Shown: positions 16,909-22,825 of the stretch, one piece after another
Layout: every line of letters starts with the position of its first letter
Numbering within the stretch: position 1 is the first letter of the stretch
Source of the DNA: DATATV01 sp036268615
GTDB lineage: Bacteria > Actinomycetota > Actinomycetes > Mycobacteriales > Pseudonocardiaceae
Direction of reading: 5' to 3'
Assembly (NCBI GenBank): GCA_036268615.1
Contig: DATATV010000154.1
Coordinates: 40,523 to 104,522 of the forward strand
DNA length: 64,000 nucleotides
The notes under the pieces: model-generated
Seen by the model: the letters and a program-made list of their open reading frames with translations, nothing else
Told to the model about the DNA's origin: nothing
The model's database searches: none
Program-made: the position numbers and the translations under genes

Positions 16909-17753
16909 CGCTGCTCCAGGTTTTGTTGCGCGGCAACGGCTGCCAGCGCCTGCCAGGCCTCTTCCGGGTGGTTGGTCTCGTCGGGATCGCCGTGGAACGG
17001 GTCGAGTAGCACCGTGTCGGCGTTGAGCAGGCGCAGCTCTGCCAGGTCGTCGGCGATCTGGTCGAGGGTGCCCACGCCGGCCAGGCGGTCCGGGTCGGTG
17101 ATGGGGGATTCGGTGATACGGAAGGAAATGCGGGCCGCGAGTGCCGGGGTGGGCCGGTGTTGGTCGTCGGCGAGGGCTTTCAACCGGTCGAGCGATGTGC
17201 GTAGCCACGGGAGGGTGAAGCGCATCGGGTGCCAGGCGTCGCCGGAGCGGACCGCTCGGCGTAGTGCGGCCTCGCTGTTGCCGCCTGTCCAGATCGGGAT
17301 GTGGCCGCTTCGGTAGTCCTCTTCGTTCGTCCAGGCTGACCGGATCGTGGCCAGGTACTCGTCGGTGATTCGGCCGCGTTCGTGGAACGGCACGCCGAGG
17401 GCGGCGAACTCCTCTGCTGCCCAGCCGACTCCGACTCCCAGGATCAGCCTGCCGTTGCTGAGCTGGTTGAGGTTCGCGGCCATGCGCGCCACCAGCAACG
17501 GGTGCCGGTAGGGCACGATCAGCACGGTGGTGCCCAGCTGGATGCGGGTGGTCATGCCGGCCAGCCAGGACAGCGTGGTGAACGGCTCGTAGAACGGCGC
17601 CGGGTACTGCGCGGCCACGTCCGGTGTCACCGCGACGTGGTCGGAGACCATCAACAGGTCGAAGCCGAGGCTCTCCACGGTCTGCGCCCAGTCACGCAGC
17701 AAGACGGGATTGGTCCCCGGTCCGAAATTGGGCACATTCACTCCGATACGCAC
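16905..17753 (-). CDS. LLM class F420-dependent oxidoreductase (copy 3)
   Basis: A 282-residue luciferase-fold oxidoreductase: MRIGVNVPNFGPG, LLMVSDHVAVTPDV, TTVLIVPYRHPLLVARMAANL, LILGVGVGWAAEEF and the IPIWTGGNSEAALRRAVR motif. It differs clearly from the tandem pair at 7.3-9.1 kb and belongs to another subfamily. It is the first gene of a two-gene minus-strand operon with the deaminase and is divergent from an Lrp-type regulator 92 bases away, which is a natural candidate controller. Confidence 0.88.
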   Translation of the reverse strand: MRIGVNVPNFGPGTNPVLLRDWAQTVESLGFDLLMVSDHVAVTPDVAAQYPAPFYEPFTTLSWLAGMTTRIQLGTTVLIVPYRHPLLVARMAANLNQLSNGRLILGVGVGWAAEEFAALGVPFHERGRITDEYLATIRSAWTNEEDYRSGHIPIWTGGNSEAALRRAVRSGDAWHPMRFTLPWLRTSLDRLKALADDQHRPTPALAARISFRITESPITDPDRLAGVGTLDQIADDLAELRLLNADTVLLDPFHGDPDETNHPEEAWQALAAVAAQQNLEQR

Positions 17754-17833
17754 AGGTCAAGGCTAGTCAGGCGGCGCCCCGGCCGAAAGAGACTTTTCCC
17801 GGCATCTGTGCCGGACAGCAGTGGATCTCTCGG

Positions 17834-17839
17834 TAATAT
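17834..17839 (+). promoter_or_regulatory. Candidate -10 element of the Lrp gene (leaderless)
   Basis: TAATAT is placed six bases before the ATG at 17846, with no ribosome-binding site between them. The spacing predicts a transcript starting at the initiation codon. A -35 is not clear; CGGACA at 17812-17817 is the nearest weak match. Confidence 0.5.
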
Positions 17840-17845
17840 CGTCTT

Positions 17846-18304
17846 ATGGCCGAGAGTCTTGATTCGACGGATTGGTCCATCCTGGTCGAGGTGCAACGGG
17901 ACGGCCGCATCCCGCTCACCGAGTTGGGCCGCCGGGTGAACCTCAGTGCCTCGGCGACGACCGAACGGGTCAAACGGTTGGAGGCGACCGGTGTCATTGC
18001 CGGCTACCGGGCCGAGATCGACCTGGCCAAGGTCGGCTTCGCGGTGCTCGCGGTGGTGCGCCTCAAGTATCCGGGCAGTCAGCACCAACCGCTGCACCGG
18101 CTGCTCGGTGAGCGCGTCGAGATCCTGGAGTGCCTGCGCACCACCGGGGACGACTGTTACGTGCTCAAGGTTGCGGCCGGGTCGATGGCCCATCTGGAGC
18201 AGGTGGTCGACGATCTGGCCCAGTTCGGCAACACCACGACCAACATCGTCTACAGCCAGACGCTGCCCTACCGCGGGCCGGGGGGACCGGCCAGCGAAGA
18301 GTAG
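17846..18304 (+). CDS. Lrp/AsnC family transcriptional regulator
   Basis: A 152-residue regulator with the Lrp winged HTH (LDSTDWSILVEVQRDGRIPL, then VNLSASATTERVKRLEATGV) and the C-terminal RAM domain (CLRTTGDDCYVLKVAAGS). It is divergent from the LLM-deaminase operon and sits 15 bases upstream of the CmtR-like gene, although that gene appears to have its own promoter. Regulation of the divergent operon is the likely role; the effector is unknown. Confidence 0.9.
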   Translation: MAESLDSTDWSILVEVQRDGRIPLTELGRRVNLSASATTERVKRLEATGVIAGYRAEIDLAKVGFAVLAVVRLKYPGSQHQPLHRLLGERVEILECLRTTGDDCYVLKVAAGSMAHLEQVVDDLAQFGNTTTNIVYSQTLPYRGPGGPASEE

Positions 18305-18316
18305 CGATATAATCGC
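18304..18316 (+). promoter_or_regulatory. cmtR promoter with overlapping palindrome
   Basis: A consensus TATAAT at 18308-18313 lies six bases before the cmtR ATG, predicting a leaderless transcript. GCGAT-ATA-ATCGC at 18304-18316 is a perfect inverted repeat that covers the -10. This is the expected layout of an ArsR-family operator, where the metal-free repressor blocks RNA polymerase. Confidence 0.55.
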
Positions 18317-18319
18317 TTC

Positions 18320-18670
18320 ATGGCGATGATAGGCGAACTGGACCGGGTGGAGTTGGCGCCGGCCGCGGCGCTGTTCCGGTCGCTCGGTGATCCGGGTCGG
18401 TTGGCGATTCTGCGGCGGCTGGCCGAGGGGCCGGCTCGGGTGGTCGATCTGGTGGAAACGTTGGGGTTGGCCCAGTCCACGGTGTCCAAGCACCTCGCCT
18501 GCCTGCGGGGCTGTGACCTGGTGAGCTCGCGGCCGGTCGGGCGTGCCTCGCTGTTCGAGCTCAGCCAGCCCGGCCTGGTCGACCTGCTCGCGGCCGCGGA
18601 GACGGTGCTGGCGGCGACCGGTTACGCCGTGGCGCTCTGTCCTACCTACGGCTGCGAGGCCGGCGAATGA
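18320..18670 (+). CDS. cmtR: ArsR/SmtB family metal sensor, CmtR-like
   Basis: A 116-residue winged-HTH repressor. The recognition helix contains HLACLRGCDL, where Cys61 and Cys65 match the Cys pair of Mycobacterium tuberculosis CmtR, the Cd(II)/Pb(II) sensor, in the same helix. C-terminal Cys107 fits the third ligand; Cys112 is extra. Metal binding would release the operator and induce the operon. The TGA overlaps the ATG of the downstream transporter by four bases, so sensor and efflux pump are co-translated. Metal specificity (Cd/Pb, possibly Zn) is inferred from ligands. Confidence 0.85.
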   Translation: MAMIGELDRVELAPAAALFRSLGDPGRLAILRRLAEGPARVVDLVETLGLAQSTVSKHLACLRGCDLVSSRPVGRASLFELSQPGLVDLLAAAETVLAATGYAVALCPTYGCEAGE

Positions 18671-19305
18671 CCACTCTTTGCACGGACGGCTGTTGTGTTG
18701 TTCGGGGTGCCGACTGGCAGCGGGACGCCGGGCGGGCGCGGGTCCTGGCCTGGCTTTCCTTGGTCTACATGGCCGGCGAGGGCGCGGTTGCGCTGGTCGC
18801 GGCGGTTCGGGCCGGCTCGGTCGCGCTGCTCGGCTTCGGGCTCGACTCGGTCATCGAGGGGTTGGCCAGCGTCATCGTCATCTGGCGGTTGACCGGCGCC
18901 CGCGCGTTGTCCGAGGACGCTGAGCGGCGGGCGCATCGGGCGGTCGCGGTGACCTTCTTTCTGTTGGCGCCCTATCTCGGCTACGACGCGGTGGCGGCGT
19001 TGGTCGGTGGGCGGGTGAGCGACACGAGTTGGCTGGGGGTTGGGCTTGCGGTGGCCAGCCTCGTGGTGATGCCGATGCTCGGCGTTGCCAAGCGGCGGAT
19101 CGGGGCGCGGCTGGACTCCGGGGCGACTCAGGGTGAGGGTGCGCAGAATCTGCTCTGCGCAGGGTTGGCCGCAGCCGTGCTGGTCGGACTGCTGGCCAAC
19201 GTCGCCTTCGGCTGGTGGTGGCTGGATCCGGTGGTGGCGTTGGGGATCGCCGGGCTGGCGGGGTGGGAGGGGCTTGGTGCGTGGCGTGGGGCGGACTGCT
19301 GTTAG
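18667..19305 (+). CDS. Cation efflux protein (CDF-like), cysteine-flanked
   Basis: A 212-residue membrane protein with about six helices. The segment GSVALLGFGLDSVIEGLASV corresponds to the metal-site helix of cation diffusion facilitators (the DSxxE motif). It is short because it lacks the usual cytoplasmic C-terminal domain. Cysteine clusters sit at both ends: CTDGCC near the N-terminus and DCC at the extreme C-terminus. Its role is probably export of a thiophilic metal under control of the coupled CmtR-like sensor. Its stop codon overlaps that of the convergent gene. Confidence 0.82.
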   Translation: MTTLCTDGCCVVRGADWQRDAGRARVLAWLSLVYMAGEGAVALVAAVRAGSVALLGFGLDSVIEGLASVIVIWRLTGARALSEDAERRAHRAVAVTFFLLAPYLGYDAVAALVGGRVSDTSWLGVGLAVASLVVMPMLGVAKRRIGARLDSGATQGEGAQNLLCAGLAAAVLVGLLANVAFGWWWLDPVVALGIAGLAGWEGLGAWRGADCC

Positions 19306-20306
19306 GGGTTGACCCAGCCCGAGCGGTAGGCCGACCAGTCCGCCGGGGTGGCGGAGAAGTCGGCGTAGAAGGCGATGCCGATCGGGCGTCCGGTCCAGGC
19401 CAGTCGTATGCCGCGCACCGCGGCGGCAACTGTTTCCGCCGCGGTGTGGCCGGGTTCGGTCGTGTGGTAGGCCGGAGCGCCGATCAGCAGGTCCACTGTG
19501 GACGGTATCGCGGACATTGCCAGTTGGGTCTGTCGGCGGACGTAGCCGCTGTAGACGGCGCTGGTCGGCATCCCGCTGTCGTAGGCCATCACGGCCACCT
19601 CGTCCACGTCCAGGGCGACCGCGTGCACGAAGCCGGTCGACCAGAAGTGCGGCCGGCCGGTCACCCACTGGGCGGGATAACGCAGCGCGGGCAACGGTTC
19701 CAGTTGGTCCACGGCGACGGAGAGGACCTTGTGCGCCGACTTGGTCAGGGTGTGCGTCGCGGCCAGCAGGGCCAGGTAGCCGGGGTCGCCGTCGGGGACC
19801 GGTTCCAGGTCGTAGTGGATGCCGTCGAAACCTGCTGCGAGTACCTGGTCGACGCTGGTCAGGGTGTGTGCGCGGGTGGCGGGGTCGGCCAGGTCGTAGC
19901 GGGTCGGGCCAACCACGTCGCCCAGCCAGGCCTGGACCCGCACGCCCGGGAGTTGTTCGTGCAGTGCGGTCAGCAGTGGGCCCGCGGTCGGACGCAGGCG
20001 GGGGTCGAGGGTGCCGTCGTCGGCCAACGGTCCGATGTGGACGAACAGGTCGCGGAGGTGGTCGGTGCGGACCTCGGTGACCAGGGCGGCGAGGTCGGCC
20101 GGGGGGTGGCCGCCGGCCACCCAGGCGTGGCCGAGCCAGAGGCCGTCGGTGCCGGTGGCGTGTGCGTCGGGGGCCGGCGTGCCGGTGTCCTCGATCAGCA
20201 GCCACGCCGTCCCGGCGGAGCCGACGAGGACAGGGAAGACGAGCAGCGCCGCGATCGTGGCGACCAGCCAGCGCGACCATGGTGACCGAGGCCGGAGTTT
20301 CCGCAC
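19302..20306 (-). CDS. Membrane-anchored TIM-barrel protein, glycoside hydrolase 18-like
   Basis: About 334 residues. A basic N-terminus and one hydrophobic helix (WLVATIAALLVFPVLVGSAG) suggest a signal anchor. The extracellular domain looks like a TIM barrel with FDGIHYDLEPV, a variant of the DxxDxxE-type catalytic strand of family 18 chitinases, and late strands VAVMAYDSGM and IGIAFYADF. Substrate binding or hydrolysis of a cell-wall or sugar polymer is plausible but unproven. Starts at GTG 20306 or GTG 20330 are both possible. A longer frame from ATG 20450 is unlikely because it would run antisense across the aroF promoter and leader. Confidence 0.6.
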   Translation of the reverse strand: MRKLRPRSPWSRWLVATIAALLVFPVLVGSAGTAWLLIEDTGTPAPDAHATGTDGLWLGHAWVAGGHPPADLAALVTEVRTDHLRDLFVHIGPLADDGTLDPRLRPTAGPLLTALHEQLPGVRVQAWLGDVVGPTRYDLADPATRAHTLTSVDQVLAAGFDGIHYDLEPVPDGDPGYLALLAATHTLTKSAHKVLSVAVDQLEPLPALRYPAQWVTGRPHFWSTGFVHAVALDVDEVAVMAYDSGMPTSAVYSGYVRRQTQLAMSAIPSTVDLLIGAPAYHTTEPGHTAAETVAAAVRGIRLAWTGRPIGIAFYADFSATPADWSAYRSGWVNP

Positions 20307-20337
20307 GTTGTCCTGGACGCCGTGGGCCACGTCCGCG

Positions 20338-20368
20338 TTGCACGTGACCGGCTTCGACCCGGTATGCT
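20338..20368 (+). promoter_or_regulatory. Candidate promoter of the aroF leader
   Basis: TATGCT at 20363-20368 is a good -10. The GTG of the aromatic leader peptide starts exactly seven bases later, so the transcript probably begins at that codon. TTGCAC at 20338-20343, 19 bases upstream, is a weak -35. Confidence 0.55.
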
Positions 20369-20375
20369 TCGGATC

Positions 20376-20441
20376 GTGCAGCGCTATTGGTGGTTTACCT
20401 GGCCGGTCCCGAATGGGCCGGACGGTGAGACCACGCGCTGA
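20376..20441 (+). CDS. Aromatic leader peptide of the DAHP synthase gene
   Basis: A 21-codon frame, GTG to TGA, with YWWFTW at codons 4-9. It therefore carries one Tyr, three Trp and one Phe within six codons, followed by a proline-rich tail. Such density of all three aromatic amino acids upstream of the first enzyme of aromatic synthesis is the hallmark of ribosome-mediated attenuation. An in-frame ATG at 20364 would add four residues, but it lies inside the -10 element. The stop codon lies 20 bases before a strong RNA structure. Function as a regulator is inferred. Confidence 0.75.
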   Translation: MQRYWWFTWPVPNGPDGETTR

Positions 20442-20460
20442 TCTCGTCATCCACCACTCG

Positions 20461-20510
20461 GAACCGGCAAGGGCTGACCGCCCTTGTGCTCGCCTGCGGC
20501 GAGCCGGTTC
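20461..20510 (+). promoter_or_regulatory. Three-stem RNA structure (attenuator candidate)
   Basis: GAACCGGC (20461-20468) pairs with GCCGGTTC (20503-20510) and encloses two hairpins: AAGGGC/GCCCTT (20469-20485) and TCGCC/GGCGA (20490-20502). All stems are perfect. The left arm's ACCGGC can instead pair with GCCGGT at 20402-20407, directly after the Trp codons of the leader peptide, which gives mutually exclusive folds. A stalled or moving ribosome could select between them. No long T-tract follows, so control may act on Rho-dependent termination or on translation of aroF. Confidence 0.65.
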
Positions 20511-20551
20511 ACGGATGACTTGGTGGAGCGGCTCGCGGATTGGATTCGACC

Positions 20552-21661
20552 GTGTCCCTCCAGCCCACCACCAACCGCACCCATTCCGTCCGTGACCTGC
20601 GCATCGACCAGGTTCGGCCGCTGATTTCGCCGGCCCTGCTGCGCGAGGAACTGCCGCTCACCGCCGAGACCGCGCAGGTCGTGCTGCGCTCCCGTGAGGA
20701 CGTCGTCGGCGTCCTGGACGGCACCGATGATCGACTACTCGTGGTGGTCGGACCGTGCTCGGTGCACGACCCGGCCGCCGCGCTGGACTACGCCACCCGC
20801 CTGGCCGCCACCGCCGGAGCGCTCGCCGAGGACCTCGTCGTGGTGATGCGGGTCTACTTCGAGAAGCCGCGCACCTCGCTGGGCTGGAAGGGCCTGCTCA
20901 ACGACCCGAACCTGGACGGCAGCTACAACGTCAACGCCGGGCTGCGCACCGCCCGCAAGCTGCTCGGCGACATCCTCGCGCTCGGTCTGCCGGTCGGCTG
21001 CGAATTCCTCGACCCGATCATTCCGCAGTACATCGCCGACCTGGTCGGCTGGGGCTCGATCGGCGCGCGGACCGCGGCCAGCCAGGTGCACCGGCAGCTC
21101 TCCAGCGGCCTGTCGATGCCGATCGGGATCAAGAACGCCACCGACGGCAACGTCCAGGTCGCCGTCGACGCGGTGCGCGCCGCCGGCAGTCCGCACGTCT
21201 TCCCCGGCATCACCGACGACGGCGTGGCGGCGATCATGAACACCACCGGCAACCCGGACTGCCACGTGATTCTGCGCGGCAGCGATGTCGGGCCGAACTA
21301 CCGCGAGGCCGATGTCGCCGACGCGCTGCGCAGGCTGGCCGCCGCCGGGCTGCCCGAGCGGCTGCTGATCGACGCCAGCCACGGCAACAGCGGCAAGGAT
21401 CACCGCAGGCAGCCGGTGATCGTCCGGGACATCGTCCGGCGGCTGACCGGCGGCGAGCGCGGCGTGGTCGGGCTGATGCTGGAGAGCTTCCTGGTGGACG
21501 GGCGGCAGGACCTCGTGCTCGGGCAGACGGACGAGCTGACCTACGGGCAGAGCATCACCGACTCGTGCCTGGACTGGGCGAGCACCGAGGAACTGCTGGG
21601 CGAGTTGGCCGGTGGGGTGGCCGCCCGGCGGAAGGCCGCCGCGGCGCTCGTGTCATCGTGA
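20552..21661 (+). CDS. aroF: 3-deoxy-7-phosphoheptulonate (DAHP) synthase, class I
   Basis: About 369 residues of the E. coli AroFGH-like class I. It condenses phosphoenolpyruvate and erythrose-4-phosphate, the first step of the shikimate pathway. Visible motifs are VVGPCSVHDP, the RVYFEKPRTSLGWKG signature, NDPNLDGSY, the GARTAASQVHR segment and IDASHGNSGKDH. The start is uncertain: GTG 20552 has a weak GGA seven bases upstream, while TTG 20540 lies twelve bases after GGTGGAG. Many actinobacteria rely on a class II enzyme for primary metabolism, so this class I copy may be additional. Regulation by the leader peptide is indicated by the upstream region. Confidence 0.93.
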   Translation: MSLQPTTNRTHSVRDLRIDQVRPLISPALLREELPLTAETAQVVLRSREDVVGVLDGTDDRLLVVVGPCSVHDPAAALDYATRLAATAGALAEDLVVVMRVYFEKPRTSLGWKGLLNDPNLDGSYNVNAGLRTARKLLGDILALGLPVGCEFLDPIIPQYIADLVGWGSIGARTAASQVHRQLSSGLSMPIGIKNATDGNVQVAVDAVRAAGSPHVFPGITDDGVAAIMNTTGNPDCHVILRGSDVGPNYREADVADALRRLAAAGLPERLLIDASHGNSGKDHRRQPVIVRDIVRRLTGGERGVVGLMLESFLVDGRQDLVLGQTDELTYGQSITDSCLDWASTEELLGELAGGVAARRKAAAALVSS

Positions 21662-21734
21662 TCGCAGGCGCGGGGTCGGGCCGGTGAGGCCCGTCACCTG
21701 CGCGTGACGCGATTCGCGGGGACGGGGAGGGTGC

Positions 21735-22490
21735 GTGCAGGTACTGGAGGCCCTGGCCATCGGCGGCGCCGGGGTGTGCGCCGGACTGATCAACACCGTG
21801 GTGGGTTCCGGCACCCTGATCACCTTCCCCGTCCTGCTCGCGTTCGGTTTTCCGCCGGTGACCGCGAACGTGTCCAACGGGCTGGGCCTGGTGCCCGGCT
21901 CGGTCTCCGGCGCGATCGGCTACCGGGCCGAACTCAAGGGGCAGGGCGCCCGGATTCGCAGACTCGCGGTCGCGTCGGCGCTGGGTGCGGTGGGCGGCGC
22001 GATCCTGTTGCTCAACCTGCCGGCCGACGCGTTCCAGGCGATCGTGCCGATCCTGATCGTCATCGCGCTCGTGCTGGTCGTCCTGCAACCGTGGTTGGCC
22101 AAGCGGTTGGCCAAGCGGGCGGTCGAGGGCGAGCCGACCGGTGACGGGATCTGGCTGTGGCTGGGCATTCTGGCCACCGGCGTGTACGGCGGCTACTTCG
22201 GCGCCGCGCAGGGCGTGATCGCGCTGGCGCTGATGGGCGTGGTGATCGCCGAACCGCTGCAACGGATCAACGCCACCAAGAACGTGCTGACCGCGACGGC
22301 GAACCTGGTGTCGGGCATCGTCTTCGTGTTCGTCGCGCACGTGGCCTGGCTGGCGGTGCTGCTGATCGCGGTCGGCTCCGCGCTCGGCGGGGTGATCGGT
22401 GCCCGGATCGGCCGGCGGCTACCGCCGACGGTGCTGCGCGGGATCATCGTGGTGGTCGGCATCGCCGCGCTGGTTAAGCTACTTATCTGA
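21735..22490 (+). CDS. TSUP family (TauE/SafE) membrane permease
   Basis: A 251-residue protein with about eight membrane helices in two inverted halves. The first repeat carries GLINTVVGSGTLITFPVLLA and the second GVYGGYFGAAQGVIALALMG, the paired Gly-rich motifs of sulfite/organosulfonate exporters. It is expected to move a sulfur oxyanion or small organic acid across the membrane. The GTG at 21735 is preceded by GGGGAGGG. No sulfur metabolism gene lies next to it. Confidence 0.85.
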   Translation: MQVLEALAIGGAGVCAGLINTVVGSGTLITFPVLLAFGFPPVTANVSNGLGLVPGSVSGAIGYRAELKGQGARIRRLAVASALGAVGGAILLLNLPADAFQAIVPILIVIALVLVVLQPWLAKRLAKRAVEGEPTGDGIWLWLGILATGVYGGYFGAAQGVIALALMGVVIAEPLQRINATKNVLTATANLVSGIVFVFVAHVAWLAVLLIAVGSALGGVIGARIGRRLPPTVLRGIIVVVGIAALVKLLI

Positions 22491-22825
22491 ACCGGTCTAC
22501 GCCCATTCGGGTCATTCCTGGCAATCGGGGCATGATGTCGGCTACTTCGGTTACCCACCGGTTACCGACTACGGTTCGTCCTGACCGTGAACACAGCGCG
22601 ACGAGATCGTAGATCACCAGGTCAGGTGGGGTCGTGCGGAAATGACCGGCCGACAAGATGGTGGTTTCCAGACTCTAGGACCTACCGCACGATCGGGTTA
22701 CAGTACTCGGCGATTGTTCACGCCCAGATCACGACGGCACGGTGCCGGCGAGCGCGTCATGACCGGCAAGGTGCCACGTCGAGTCGGTAGTGGCCGACCG
22801 CTACTCGACCGGACGAGGAGGGTGC
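22491..22825. other. Intergenic region before the GGDEF/EAL gene
   Basis: 335 bases without a gene that I can support. Reading frames on the plus strand here overlap the start of the next gene in other frames and lack family features. A promoter for the cyclic di-GMP gene must lie here, but I cannot assign hexamers confidently. Confidence 0.4.

Noticed and set aside
20307..20450. N-terminal extension of the GH18-like gene to an ATG at 20450
   Set aside because: It would run antisense through the aroF leader promoter and peptide and has no signal-peptide-like or family-like sequence; an internal GTG gives a normal signal anchor.
20461..20510. Cloverleaf-like fold read as a tRNA or T-box
   Set aside because: It has only two enclosed hairpins, lacks conserved D, T or anticodon loop bases, and lacks T-box specifier and antiterminator sequences. 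An attenuator structure fits better.
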